Origin: RDYJ01 sp034931405
GTDB lineage: Bacteria; Cyanobacteriota; Cyanobacteriia; Cyanobacteriales; Nostocaceae
Length of the DNA: 64,000 nucleotides
Assembly (NCBI RefSeq): GCF_034931405.1
Contig: NZ_JAYGHA010000010.1
Coordinates: 96,943 to 160,942 of the forward strand
Reading direction: 5' to 3'
Part shown: positions 1 to 8,474 of the stretch, piece after piece
How positions within the stretch are numbered: position 1 is the first letter of the stretch
Layout of the letters: the number at the start of each line of letters is the position of its first letter
Notes under the pieces: generated by a model
The model's database searches: none
Told to the model about the DNA's origin: nothing
Seen by the model: the letters and a program-made list of their open reading frames with translations, nothing else
Program-made: the position numbers and the translations under genes

Positions 1-32
1 GTAAGAGTAGAAACCAAAATGTCATGTTATTT

Positions 33-95
33 CAGGAGTTCAGGAGTTTAAGAAGTCAAGAGTTTAAGGAGTTTAAGAAGTTTAAGAAGTCAGAA
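33..95. repeat. Degenerate short direct repeats (aggagttyaagaagt type)
   Basis: The sequence repeats variants of aggagtt, taagaagt and caagagt, giving a low-complexity purine-rich stretch upstream of the first gene. It looks like a degenerated form of the short tandem repeats found elsewhere in the window. No gene is seen in the first 180 bases. Confidence 0.6.
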
Positions 96-182
96 TGTTT
101 GCTAAATCTGTAGATTATTAAATATAGATAGGATTGACGCAAAAAAATCTATTTATTTGCTTATTTATCGGTTATTTAATTT

Positions 183-908
183 ATGTTTTCTTCATCTCAA
201 CAACCAAGTCATACAATTAAGCCACCACAAACTATACTTTCTGGACAAAGACCAGGAGGAGAAATCCTCTCCACTGCAACGGAAACAGGATTAGTATCTA
301 ACGATTTGGGTATTAACAAAATTATTGCCTTTCCACCAAATCGGGACACATTAGGGGGAACTTCTTATCTTATTGTAAGAAATGAAGGTAATATTCTCAT
401 CGACTGCCCAGCTTTGGAGCAAATTAATCAAAATCCGGTCGCACACGGTGGTGTGCGTTGGTTGTTTATTACTCATCGCGGTGCTATTGGTAAAGTCGCA
501 GAAATTCAACAAGCCCTTGATTGTGAGATTCTCATTCAAGAACAAGAAGCCTATTTATTGCCAGGTTTAAGTGTCACTCCCTTCTCTCAAGAATTTAATC
601 TTGATGCCACCACACAAGCAATTTGGACACCTGGTCATTCTCCTGGCTCTTCATGTCTATACTATCGTGAATTTGGAGGAGTATTATTTTCGGGGCGGCA
701 TTTACTTCCCAACCCCCAAGGTGAGCTAGTACCATTACGCACCGCAAAAACTTTTCACTGGACTAGACAACTTAAAAGTGTTCAGGCATTGCGCGATCGC
801 TTTACGCCAGAAACTCTACAATACATTTGCCCCGGTGCTAATATTGGCTTCCTCCGAGGCAAACGTATCATCAACCAAGCTGATCAGCAATTAGGGATTG
901 GGGACTAG
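183..908 (+). CDS. MBL-fold (metallo-beta-lactamase-like) protein with degenerate metal site
   Basis: This 241-residue protein has the general pattern of the metallo-beta-lactamase fold: an early strand with LIDCP, a FITHRG segment where the family has THxHxDH, TPGHSPGSS, and a late FSGRHLL where the family usually has an FxGD motif. Only the first histidine of the HxHxDH signature and the histidine of TPGHS remain, so most canonical metal ligands are missing. It may therefore be non-catalytic or may bind a different ligand; its function is not known to me. The last five residues (LGIGD) and the stop codon are encoded by the heptamer repeat that follows, so the natural C-terminus has probably been altered by repeat growth. 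Confidence 0.7.
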   Translation: MFSSSQQPSHTIKPPQTILSGQRPGGEILSTATETGLVSNDLGINKIIAFPPNRDTLGGTSYLIVRNEGNILIDCPALEQINQNPVAHGGVRWLFITHRGAIGKVAEIQQALDCEILIQEQEAYLLPGLSVTPFSQEFNLDATTQAIWTPGHSPGSSCLYYREFGGVLFSGRHLLPNPQGELVPLRTAKTFHWTRQLKSVQALRDRFTPETLQYICPGANIGFLRGKRIINQADQQLGIGD

Positions 909-959
909 GGATTGGGGATTGGGGACTGGGGACTGGGGACTGGGGACTGGGGACTGGGA
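891..959. repeat. Heptanucleotide tandem repeat (GGGGACT/GGGGATT), STRR type
   Basis: About nine tandem copies of ggggact or ggggatt run across the 3' end of the MBL-fold gene up to just before the N run. Heptamer STRRs of this kind are known from filamentous cyanobacteria. The repeat supplies the stop codon of the upstream gene. Confidence 0.9.
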
Positions 960-971
960 AATAGATATTTC

Positions 972-1180
972 NNNNNNNNNNNNNNNNNNNNNNNNNNNNN
1001 NNNNNNNNNNNNNNNNNNNNNNNNNNNNNNNNNNNNNNNNNNNNNNNNNNNNNNNNNNNNNNNNNNNNNNNNNNNNNNNNNNNNNNNNNNNNNNNNNNNN
1101 NNNNNNNNNNNNNNNNNNNNNNNNNNNNNNNNNNNNNNNNNNNNNNNNNNNNNNNNNNNNNNNNNNNNNNNNNNNNNNNN
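972..1180. other. Assembly gap (N run)
   Basis: 209 undetermined bases lie between an STRR and the 3' end of ctpA. The flanking repeat suggests that the gap was caused by repetitive sequence. No gene can be called here. Confidence 0.95.
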
Positions 1181-1197
1181 ATCTCTGCTCCCCATCA

Positions 1198-2439
1198 CTA
1201 CGAACCTGCTACTACCAAATCTTTGCTCAATAGTTCTATAGCAGCTTTATATTGACTGTCTGCATCTGTACCAATTTGCTCCCGACTAATTGGTGATTGA
1301 GTAATTACTATGTCTGGCTTAATACCTAGTTTATTAATGTCTCGGTGGTTGGGAGTTTCATATTTAGCAATTGTCACTGCTAAACCCGAACCATCGGATA
1401 ATTCAAATAAAGATTGAATTAATCCTTTACCAAAAGTAGTTTCACCTACTAACTGAGCGCGAGTATTATCTTGCAATGCACCAGCAAGAATTTCACTAGC
1501 ACTAGCAGTTCCTTGATTCACCAAAATCACCAAAGGATCTTGTGTGAGAGCCTGACCAGAGGCTGCAAAATTCCCCTGAATACCTTGGCGATTGACAGTG
1601 TAAACGATTGTGCCTGAATCTAACCACTGACGAGCAACCTCAATTCCTGCTTGTAATAAACCCCCTGGATTATTTCGCAAATCGAGAATATAGGCAGCCG
1701 CACCTTTTTTTTCTAAAGTATTAATAGCGGTGGCCAACTCCATGGCAGCATTAGCGTTAAATTGAGTTAGGCGTAAATAGCCAATGGGTTTTCCTTGGGG
1801 GGATAAACGCAAGTTAGCTATGACCGGATTAAGTTCAATGCGATCGCGCACTAAGATAATTTCCTTGTCTGCTTCACCCTCTCTGCCAATCAACAAAGAG
1901 ACTACACTACCTATTGGTCCGCGCATCTGCGCCGCAGCCTCATCCAAAGAGAGATTTTCTGTGGATAATCCTTCAATTTTGAGAATGCGATCGCGCGGTT
2001 TTAAACCTGCCTTTTCAGCTGGTGAACCCTCTATAGGTGTAATTACCTCCAATATCCCCGTCTGGGGATTGAGGGCAATTTGTAAACCCACACCTGTCAG
2101 TTCTCCAGAAGTATTAACTCGCAAACTGCGGTACTGCTCTGGGTCTAGAAACCTGGTAAAAGGGTCATCAAGGCTTTTGAGCATCTTCTGAATTGCCGTG
2201 TATGCTGCTTGGTCATTTGGCAGGGGGTTTTTGAGAGTTTTTTGCCGCACATCCGCCCAGTTTTGATCATTAAATGTTGCATCCAGATAAGAGCGATTAA
2301 CAATTCGCCAAACCTCAGAAACTAGCTTTTGCTCTTGGGTCAAAGCTATTGCTGGTGAGACGAGTGAGCCAAAAACCAAGCAAAAAGCCAAAAGTAACGA
2401 AAATCCGTGCCGAAAAACCTGTTTTTTCATGAACCCCAT
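1198..2439 (-). CDS. ctpA: Carboxyl-terminal processing protease CtpA (S41 family)
   Basis: This 413-residue serine protease has a signal peptide (hydrophobic stretch ending SPAIA near residue 32), a PDZ domain around residues 105-195, and an S41 catalytic domain. The Ser/Lys dyad is visible in GTASASEILAG and TFGKG, roughly at residues 310-340. In cyanobacteria CtpA removes the C-terminal extension of precursor D1 protein in the thylakoid lumen, which is required for assembly of the manganese cluster of photosystem II. A start three codons downstream (MKKQ) would also leave the signal peptide intact. It is divergent from petB, an arrangement known in other cyanobacteria. Confidence 0.95.
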   Translation of the reverse strand: MGFMKKQVFRHGFSLLLAFCLVFGSLVSPAIALTQEQKLVSEVWRIVNRSYLDATFNDQNWADVRQKTLKNPLPNDQAAYTAIQKMLKSLDDPFTRFLDPEQYRSLRVNTSGELTGVGLQIALNPQTGILEVITPIEGSPAEKAGLKPRDRILKIEGLSTENLSLDEAAAQMRGPIGSVVSLLIGREGEADKEIILVRDRIELNPVIANLRLSPQGKPIGYLRLTQFNANAAMELATAINTLEKKGAAAYILDLRNNPGGLLQAGIEVARQWLDSGTIVYTVNRQGIQGNFAASGQALTQDPLVILVNQGTASASEILAGALQDNTRAQLVGETTFGKGLIQSLFELSDGSGLAVTIAKYETPNHRDINKLGIKPDIVITQSPISREQIGTDADSQYKAAIELLSKDLVVAGS

Positions 2440-2787
2440 TTTCTATTCCATCTCCACCCAAATTACTTATAAATGTCCAGTTGCGACGTTTTTGATGAAA
2501 TCTATCTCTCGACTATGTTACTTTTTTTATAGAAGAGGTGCATTGCTCTCATCAAGTTGTCATCAACGCTGCTGTGCATTTCCCACCTCAAAAACGATAA
2601 AATCTACTTTGGAACCAACATTTACAGCTTTGGCTTGCAAAGAGATCGCAATATATTCCATATTTACAGAATGTTAAGTTTCTAAAAATCTTAACGATTC
2701 TGCAACAAAGCTACTCTTTGTGAAAATCCCAAAATGTGTATTGGGAGATTTATCAACCACAACCTATTTGTAGGAACTTAAGATTGT
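2440..2787. other. Intergenic region between divergent ctpA and petB
   Basis: About 350 bases separate the divergently transcribed ctpA and petB genes, so promoters for both must lie here. I see no RNA gene or convincing ORF; short reading frames in it lack family features. A purine-rich taggaa lies about 10 bases before the petB start. Confidence 0.6.
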
Positions 2788-3435
2788 ATGGCCAATGTCT
2801 ATGACTGGTTTGAGGAACGCTTGGAACTGGAAGCGATCGCTGAAGATGTAACCAGTAAGTATGTACCTCCACACGTTAACATTTTTTACTGCTTGGGTGG
2901 AATTACCCTAGTTTGCTTCCTAATCCAGTTTGCTACTGGATTTGCGATGACGTTCTACTACAAGCCTACAGTTACAGAAGCCTTTTCTTCAGTAGAGTAC
3001 ATCATGAATGAAGTCAACTTCGGTTGGCTAATTCGCTCCATTCACCGCTGGTCTGCCAGCATGATGGTGTTGATGATGATTCTCCACGTCTTCCGGGTTT
3101 ATCTGACCGGTGGTTTCAAAAAACCCCGCGAACTGACCTGGGTAAGTGGTGTAATCCTCGCTGTGATCACAGTTTCCTTTGGTGTGACTGGCTACTCCCT
3201 ACCTTGGGACCAAGTTGGTTACTGGGCTGTGAAAATTGTGAGTGGTGTACCAGAAGCAATCCCCGTAGTTGGCGTTCTCATTTCTGACTTACTACGTGGT
3301 GGTTCTAGTGTTGGTCAAGCGACATTAACTCGCTACTATAGCGCCCACACATTCGTACTACCTTGGTTAATTGCGGTATTCATGCTATTCCACTTCTTGA
3401 TGATCCGTAAGCAAGGTATTTCTGGACCTTTGTAA
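2788..3435 (+). CDS. petB: Cytochrome b6
   Basis: This is a complete 215-residue cytochrome b6 of the thylakoid cytochrome b6f complex, which passes electrons from plastoquinol to plastocyanin or cytochrome c6 and pumps protons. Four hydrophobic helices are visible. Cys35 in NIFYCLGG is the residue that covalently binds the extra heme (heme c_i) unique to b6f. Histidine pairs for the two b hemes lie in the HRWSASMM and HVFRVY helix and in the YSAHTF and LFHFLM helix. The length equals that of other cyanobacterial proteins. It forms an operon with petD, 83 bases downstream. Confidence 0.99.
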   Translation: MANVYDWFEERLELEAIAEDVTSKYVPPHVNIFYCLGGITLVCFLIQFATGFAMTFYYKPTVTEAFSSVEYIMNEVNFGWLIRSIHRWSASMMVLMMILHVFRVYLTGGFKKPRELTWVSGVILAVITVSFGVTGYSLPWDQVGYWAVKIVSGVPEAIPVVGVLISDLLRGGSSVGQATLTRYYSAHTFVLPWLIAVFMLFHFLMIRKQGISGPL

Positions 3436-3518
3436 TCTCAAGTTATCAGTGAATAATTAAAAGCTGATAGCCTTCACTAATGCTTTAACTTCATTTAAGC
3501 AGGAGACCACATTTAAAA

Positions 3519-4001
3519 ATGTCAACGCAGAAAAAACCGGATCTGAGCGATCCTAACTTAAGAGCCAAACTTGCCAAAGGCATGGGTCATAACTACTATG
3601 GCGAACCCGCTTGGCCTAATGATTTGCTGTATGTGTTTCCCATCGTCATTATGGGTTCCTTTGCTTGTATTGTGGCTCTAGCAGTGTTAGATCCGGCAAT
3701 GGTTGGTGAACCAGCTAATCCTTTCGCTACTCCCCTGGAAATCTTGCCAGAATGGTATCTATTCCCAGTGTTCCAGATTCTCCGTTCACTACCTAACAAA
3801 CTGTTAGGAGTATTGGCAATGGCTTCCGTACCCTTGGGATTAATTCTTGTTCCCTTCATTGAGAACGTTAACAAGTTCCAAAACCCCTTCCGTCGTCCAG
3901 TAGCGACAACAGTATTTTTGTTTGGTACTTTTGTCACCATTTGGTTAGGTATTGGTGCTGCATTACCTTTAGACAAATCTCTGACTTTGGGACTGTTCTA
4001 A
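3519..4001 (+). CDS. petD: Cytochrome b6f complex subunit IV
   Basis: The 160-residue subunit IV corresponds to the C-terminal half of mitochondrial cytochrome b and completes the quinol-oxidising site of the b6f complex. It carries the PEWY motif (LPEWYLFPV) of the Qo pocket and three transmembrane helices. The start is preceded by a good ribosome-binding site (caggaga). It follows petB in the conserved petBD operon. Confidence 0.99.
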   Translation: MSTQKKPDLSDPNLRAKLAKGMGHNYYGEPAWPNDLLYVFPIVIMGSFACIVALAVLDPAMVGEPANPFATPLEILPEWYLFPVFQILRSLPNKLLGVLAMASVPLGLILVPFIENVNKFQNPFRRPVATTVFLFGTFVTIWLGIGAALPLDKSLTLGLF

Positions 4002-4281
4002 ATTAGTTTCTGCTAGTTTTAACTAACAAGTAGAAGCTTCTAGGCTGAAGCAGGAAGAAAAAGCCCACTTTTGTTAGCATTAGTTAGCTTTTTTGTATCC
4101 TTACGTCACTTTCCCGGAAATGTTGTGACACCTGTGAGTTTCAAGAGCATATACTGAAGTTATGAGTCTCTAAGGATTGGCCGCAAGCATGATACAGCCC
4201 ATTAGCTGCTCACACTAATAGTTAATGCACTTTTGAAAACTAACAGGTGTCAATTTTCGTAATCTGGTTTTTATCTAAGAC

Positions 4282-4404
4282 AGGACTTACGCAACTGGCA
4301 TATTGATAGGGTGCGTCAGACTGCATAAATCCTGCAAATAAACAGATTGTTGATATCTGACGCACCCTACAACAGATTTTTGGTGTAACACTTGCGTAAG
4401 TCCT
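4282..4404. repeat. MITE-like element with nested inverted repeats, copy 1 (123 bp)
   Basis: The outer inverted repeat is aggacttacgcaa ... ttgcgtaagtcct, and the inner one is agggtgcgtcaga ... tctgacgcaccct. An inverted copy of exactly the same length lies at 37645-37767, and a related copy at about 45106-45246. No ORF fits inside. The structure suits a small non-autonomous mobile element that folds into a long hairpin. It lies in the petD downstream region and borders the leader of the next gene. Confidence 0.85.
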
Positions 4405-4514
4405 ATAAGATTTCCAGTTTTGGGTGTAAAATGAAATCTATTCCAAAATCTCAAACCACCGCAAAACCAGAAGCAGTTACATTTCTTACTTACTTAATAT
4501 TCAAGTCACGGTCA

Positions 4515-4958
4515 ATGCTTACTACAGTGCAGCAAGACCATCTGACGGTGAAGAGCGATCTTAAGCTCCAAAACCAGGTACAACAATGGTTTGAAAACTT
4601 TTCTCTGCAATATTTAGCTCAAGGAGGCTGGTCAGAAAGCCAACTCTATCGCCTCAATTTAGCATTAGCAGAAGGCTTTACTAACGCAGTTCGTCATGCT
4701 CATCGGGCTTTACCGCCAGAAACAAATATAGAAATTAAATTAAGTCTGTGGATTGACCGACTGGAGATCAGAATTTGGGATTACGGTAAACCTTTTAATC
4801 CTGATCAGATACCTGAGCCAAAACCAGGTACTCTGCAAGATCATGGGTATGGATGGTTTCTGATTCGACGCGTGGCGGATAGTGTTGTTTATGAACGTGA
4901 TTCTGATAACAGAAATTGTCTGTTGATTGTTAAATATCTTTTAGAAGGACAACATTAG
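4515..4958 (+). CDS. Anti-sigma factor-type ATP-binding protein (RsbW/SpoIIAB-like HATPase)
   Basis: The product has about 147 residues from the ATG at 4515 and is a stand-alone GHKL ATPase domain. Its boxes are NLALAEGFTNAVRHAH (N box), IWDYGKPF (G1) and HGYGWFLIRRVAD (G2). Proteins of this kind phosphorylate anti-anti-sigma partners and sequester sigma factors; in cyanobacteria their targets are mostly unknown. In-frame upstream starts exist (ATG 4431 and a TTG at 4392), but the TTG lies inside the MITE-like repeat, so the longer N-terminus is unlikely. No sigma or STAS-domain gene is adjacent. Confidence 0.85.
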   Translation: MLTTVQQDHLTVKSDLKLQNQVQQWFENFSLQYLAQGGWSESQLYRLNLALAEGFTNAVRHAHRALPPETNIEIKLSLWIDRLEIRIWDYGKPFNPDQIPEPKPGTLQDHGYGWFLIRRVADSVVYERDSDNRNCLLIVKYLLEGQH

Positions 4959-4964
4959 GTTGAG

Positions 4965-5020
4965 CAAAAAAATTCCCAGTCCGTTCCTAAATCTTCGGCG
5001 CTGGGATGAGTTTTTATTTA
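4965..5020. terminator. Putative bidirectional terminator between convergent genes
   Basis: An inverted repeat (tcccag at 4974-4979 and ctggga at 5001-5006) is flanked by an A-run on the left and gtttttattt on the right, between the convergent anti-sigma-type and pirin genes. The stem is short and the loop long, so this is moderate evidence. Confidence 0.4.
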
Positions 5021-5030
5021 AGAAGGATGT

Positions 5031-5747
5031 TTAAGCCAAGTCGAAAAGCAGAATTTCTGCACTGAGGTTGGTACTAATTTCCAGTTGCTCTGCTCCAGTA
5101 ATTTGCACTCCGTCACCTGCTTTAAGTTCTTGTCCGTTTAAATTGACTTCACCTTTAGCTATTTGTAACCAAGCATAACGATGAGGCTGGACTTGATAAT
5201 TTATAATATCGCCCTGCTCTAAAATAGAGGTGTATAAGTCAATATCTTGATGGATAGTTACAGCGCCATCACGTCCATCTTTAGCAGCAATTAAGCGTAA
5301 TTTTCCCTTTTTTTCTGCCACAGGAAAATTTTTCTGGTCATACCTTGGTGTTAATCCTTGTCGATCCGGCAAAATCCATATTTGCAGTAGATGTAATTCT
5401 TCTGTTTGTGAGTGATTAAATTCACTGTGCATAATGCCAGTACCAGCACTCATAATTTGTGCATCACCTGGACGAATTACTGAACCTGTACCCAAACTAT
5501 CTTTATGTTCCACTGCACCTGATAAAACATAAGTGAGTATTTCCATATCTCTATGTCCGTGGGTAGGGAAACCAGCCCCAGGCGCAATCCGATCATCATT
5601 AATCACTCGCAGCGAACGAAATCCCATCCGGTTAGGATCGTAAAAATGACTGAAGGAAAATGTATGATAACTATCAAGCCAGTCAATTTGACTATGACCC
5701 CGTGAATTGCTTTTATGAATGATATAGTTCATCGTATTTTGAGACAT
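5031..5747 (-). CDS. Pirin family protein (bicupin, YhaK/YhhW-like)
   Basis: This 238-residue bicupin has the pirin metal-binding set in the N-terminal cupin: HGHRDMEI (two His and one Glu) and GIMHSEFNHS. The YhhW-type pirins of bacteria have quercetin 2,3-dioxygenase activity in vitro; the physiological role is often unclear. The C-terminal cupin is more divergent. It appears monocistronic, and its upstream region contains only repeats. Confidence 0.9.
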   Translation of the reverse strand: MSQNTMNYIIHKSNSRGHSQIDWLDSYHTFSFSHFYDPNRMGFRSLRVINDDRIAPGAGFPTHGHRDMEILTYVLSGAVEHKDSLGTGSVIRPGDAQIMSAGTGIMHSEFNHSQTEELHLLQIWILPDRQGLTPRYDQKNFPVAEKKGKLRLIAAKDGRDGAVTIHQDIDLYTSILEQGDIINYQVQPHRYAWLQIAKGEVNLNGQELKAGDGVQITGAEQLEISTNLSAEILLFDLA

Positions 5748-5928
5748 AATTTATCCTCATTATTACAATAGGAGTCAGGAGTCAGAATTCAAAGAAAGGC
5801 AATATAAACCTAGAAAAAATTGATTTTTTACCAATCCTGTACAACTCATACTTATATTAAAATACTTCCATGTAAAATGAAAAGTACGCACTAAAAAGTT
5901 GCTTACTTACCAAAAAGATACTATCACT

Positions 5929-6062
5929 GGTAATGGGTAATGGGTAATGGGTAATGGGTAATGGGTAATGGGTAATGGGTAATTGGTAATGGGTAATTGG
6001 GAAAAATAAAATTGATTACCCAGTCACCAGTCACCAGTCACCAGTCACCAGTCACCAGTCCC
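5929..6062. repeat. Two adjacent heptamer STRR arrays
   Basis: About ten copies of taatggg (some taattgg) occupy 5929-6001, followed after a short spacer by about six copies of cagtcac at 6018-6062. The second array ends at the pyrE stop codon. These are typical cyanobacterial STRRs with different unit sequences next to each other. Confidence 0.9.
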
Positions 6063-6677
6063 CTATATTTGCTGATAACGTGCTTGTAAATCTCGAATAG
6101 AAAACAGTGTATCAAAATGCAAGCCAGCCGACTTATATAATTCTGCGCCACCTTGAAGTCGGTCTATTAGAGAAATTACCCTATCGACGGTATAACCTGC
6201 TGCTTGCAAACGCTCAACGGCTTTGAGTGCAGATTGTCCAGTTGTCACCACATCTTCCAGGACTACTACTTTTGCACCTGCTGGCAAGGTTGGTCCTTCA
6301 ATATAAGCCATTGTCCCATGACCTTTAGCTTCTTTGCGAATAATCAATGCAGGTAAGGGTCGATTTTCATAAACTGAAACCACACTGACGGCGGAAACGA
6401 TGGGATCAGCACCCAGAGTTAAACCGGCTACTGCCTGTGTATTGACTGGTAAGATATGTAATATCAACCTGCCTATAGCCAAAGCTCCTTGGGGGTGAAG
6501 TGTTACCTGTTTACCATTAATATAGTAAGAACTACGTTGTCCAGAAGAGAGAACAAAATCACCTTCTTGATAAGCAAGTTGGCAAAATAAATCTAGTAAA
6601 TGCTGACGCAAGGTAGTTAAATTAGTAGTAGTTGCCCAAATATCTGGTTTCTGAGATGTTTCAGTAGAATACGACAT
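6063..6677 (-). CDS. pyrE: Orotate phosphoribosyltransferase
   Basis: This 204-residue enzyme converts orotate and PRPP to orotidine 5'-phosphate in pyrimidine synthesis. The PRPP-binding motif VVVLEDVVTTGQSALKA is clear, and FVLSSGQRSSYYING matches the substrate loop of the family. A fused OMP decarboxylase domain is absent, as is usual in bacteria. The stop lies at the edge of an STRR array. Confidence 0.96.
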   Translation of the reverse strand: MSYSTETSQKPDIWATTTNLTTLRQHLLDLFCQLAYQEGDFVLSSGQRSSYYINGKQVTLHPQGALAIGRLILHILPVNTQAVAGLTLGADPIVSAVSVVSVYENRPLPALIIRKEAKGHGTMAYIEGPTLPAGAKVVVLEDVVTTGQSALKAVERLQAAGYTVDRVISLIDRLQGGAELYKSAGLHFDTLFSIRDLQARYQQI

Positions 6678-6778
6678 TACAAACCTTTAAAAGTTGTGTT
6701 ACACCAAAGGTTGAACTCATAAGAGTTCTGAAATTAAGCATAAATTAAGATTCGCCCAAAATTAGAGGAGTTGTAAAC

Positions 6779-7210
6779 ATGAGTATAAATTTGCCAGGAC
6801 TAAGTGGATTATTAGTAATATTTGCTGCTACTGCATTTCCTGTAGTTGCAGTTGCTCAGATGGAACCAGAAAATTATGAAACAGTAACCAATACTGTCGA
6901 GAGAGCTTATTTTCGCCATGATCGTAATTTTTATGACAATGGCAGTTTTCAGCGTCAGGTAGATTCTTTACTTGGTCCTGGGGGTAAGTTCGGAACAACT
7001 TTCGCGGATAATGAAATTGCCAAAGATGCTGAGTTGGTGAACACTCTTTATCGAGATATTCTTGTGCAACAATCACAGAATGATCCTTATCTACGCACGC
7101 CTGATTTACCAAATCCTTACAACTCTTCGCTGTTAATGTCACCTCAGTACAATGCTAATAAACTCAAGGTTGGTACTGAATATCGTTTTGAGAGTTTAAC
7201 CTCTCGTTAA
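6779..7210 (+). CDS. Small secreted protein of unknown function
   Basis: This 143-residue protein has a clear signal peptide (hydrophobic residues 8-24, probable cleavage after AVAQ). The mature part is hydrophilic, rich in Asn and Tyr, with AYFRHDRNFYDNG and PDLPNPYNSS segments but no motif I recognise. A good ribosome-binding site (gaggag) precedes the ATG. It is divergent from pyrE. Confidence 0.7.
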   Translation: MSINLPGLSGLLVIFAATAFPVVAVAQMEPENYETVTNTVERAYFRHDRNFYDNGSFQRQVDSLLGPGGKFGTTFADNEIAKDAELVNTLYRDILVQQSQNDPYLRTPDLPNPYNSSLLMSPQYNANKLKVGTEYRFESLTSR

Positions 7211-7226
7211 ATATATAGGAGTCGCA

Positions 7227-7447
7227 GGGGCGAAGCATTCGGNNNNNNNNNNNNNNNNNNNNNNNNNNNNNNNNNNNNNNNNNNNNNNNNNNNNNNNNNN
7301 NNNNNNNNNNNNNNNNNNNNNNNNNNNNNNNNNNNNNNNNNNNNNNNNNNNNNNNNNNNNNNNNNNNNNNNNNNNNNNNNNNNNNNNNNNNNNNNNNNNN
7401 NNNNNNNNNNNNNNNNNNNNNNNNNNNNNNNNNNNNNNNNNNNNNNN
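7227..7447. repeat. REP-like sequence running into an assembly gap
   Basis: The bases ggggcgaagcattcgg at 7227-7242 are the arm of the REP-like palindrome found at 46986-47230, 49800-50375 and inside the transposase gene at 50422. N bases occupy 7243-7447 (205 bases), so the rest of this element is probably hidden. Confidence 0.6.
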
Positions 7448-7501
7448 GGTAAGTATTTCTCCCCATCTCTACTGTCACCTGTCACCTGTCAACCTACTAT
7501 T

Positions 7502-7999
7502 TCACTTTTCGCCAACACGCAACCCCATAATAATTAAATCTCGTTCGACACCAGCTAAATCAGCGATTTTTGGTAAATATCCCCAATTTTGAAAACCAAA
7601 CTTTTCAAAGAGTTTTAAACTGGGGTGATTATGGGCAAAAATAAAGCTGACTAAAGTTTTTAAACCTAAACTCGGACTTTCACTAATTGCTTTTTCTAAA
7701 AGTTGCTTTCCCAAACCACATTTTTGAAAGTTTGGGGAAATGTAAATACTAATTTCGGCCGTGGAATGGTAAGCAGGTCTACCATAAAAGGATTGAAAAC
7801 TCAACCATCCGGCAATTATACTATCTATTTCTACTACCCACAGGGGACGTTGTGAGGGTACTCGTCCCTGAAACCAAGCCATGCGACTTTCGACTGAGAC
7901 TGGTTCTAAATCGGCTGTGGCCATGCGGGTAGGTATGGCAGCGTTATAAATTTCTACAATTGTGGGTAAGTCTGCTTCTGTAGCATGGCGGATGATCAT
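7502..7999 (-). CDS. GNAT family N-acetyltransferase (Pat/YwnH-like)
   Basis: The 165-residue sequence is a single GNAT domain similar to phosphinothricin and amino-acid N-acetyltransferases: an N-terminal IRHATEADLPTIVEIYN, a central STAEISIYISPN strand, and the acetyl-CoA pyrophosphate loop in FQKCGLGKQLLEKAI, then NHPSLKLFEKFGF. The family acetylates amino groups of small molecules such as L-amino acid derivatives; the substrate cannot be read from the sequence. Confidence 0.88.
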   Translation of the reverse strand: MIIRHATEADLPTIVEIYNAAIPTRMATADLEPVSVESRMAWFQGRVPSQRPLWVVEIDSIIAGWLSFQSFYGRPAYHSTAEISIYISPNFQKCGLGKQLLEKAISESPSLGLKTLVSFIFAHNHPSLKLFEKFGFQNWGYLPKIADLAGVERDLIIMGLRVGEK

Positions 8000-8115
8000 T
8001 GCGGCTTTCTGGGCAAAATTCTTGGTAAAATCTTTAAAAATAATACACTGTCACCGCAAAATTTATGAGCATTTTTAATCAAGATTTATTTATTCATCAT
8101 CAGACAGTTTACCCA

Positions 8116-8268
8116 ACTATAAGGACNNNNNNNNNNNNNNNNNNNNNNNNNNNNNNNNNNNNNNNNNNNNNNNNNNNNNNNNNNNNNNNNNNNNNNNNNN
8201 NNNNNNNNNNNNNNNNNNNNNNNNNNNNNNNNNNNGATTTTTTCAAAATTTAAATATGAGTCCTATAG
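8116..8268. repeat. Probable masked copy of the MITE-like element
   Basis: The N run 8127-8235 is flanked by ctataaggac on the left and gagtcctatag on the right, an inverted pair. The right flank, gattttttcaaaatttaaat followed by atgagtcct, is nearly identical to the right end of the element at 45106-45246. The gap size fits an element of about 145 bp, so this is most likely another copy with unread centre. Confidence 0.6.
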
Positions 8269-8303
8269 CAACTTAGATGATTAATTAGTATTGATTTACA
8301 TTC

Positions 8304-8474
8304 ATGAAAATTAAATTACTAATTCATTGTTTTGTCACTAGCAGTATTTTATCACTACTAACCATAAATATATCAATTCAGCCATCACTAGCTTGCACTA
8401 TAAATGTCATTCCAACTAGGTTGTACCATCCGCAGTTTATTAAAGGACAGATGGCACAATTGAATATTTCATAA
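8304..8474 (+). CDS. Short secreted peptide or truncated gene
   Basis: The 56-codon frame encodes a Lys-start, a hydrophobic core (CFVTSSILSLLTINIS) and SLAC at residues 28-31, as in a signal peptide, followed by only about 25 residues. It overlaps the 3' end of the convergent methyltransferase by six bases. It may be a real small exported peptide or the remnant of a longer gene. No family is recognised. Confidence 0.35.
   Translation: MKIKLLIHCFVTSSILSLLTINISIQPSLACTINVIPTRLYHPQFIKGQMAQLNIS

Noticed and set aside
905..1233. Reading frames through the N runs
   Set aside because: They are made of heptamer repeats and undetermined bases, so they carry no evidence of coding.
2429..2677. Reading frame in the ctpA-petB spacer
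   Set aside because: It starts inside ctpA on the other strand and its composition is not protein-like; the spacer is a divergent promoter region.
4392..4514. Longer N-terminus of the anti-sigma-type protein from a TTG or an earlier ATG
   Set aside because: The TTG lies in the end of the MITE-like repeat and the extra residues do not look like a GHKL family N-terminus.
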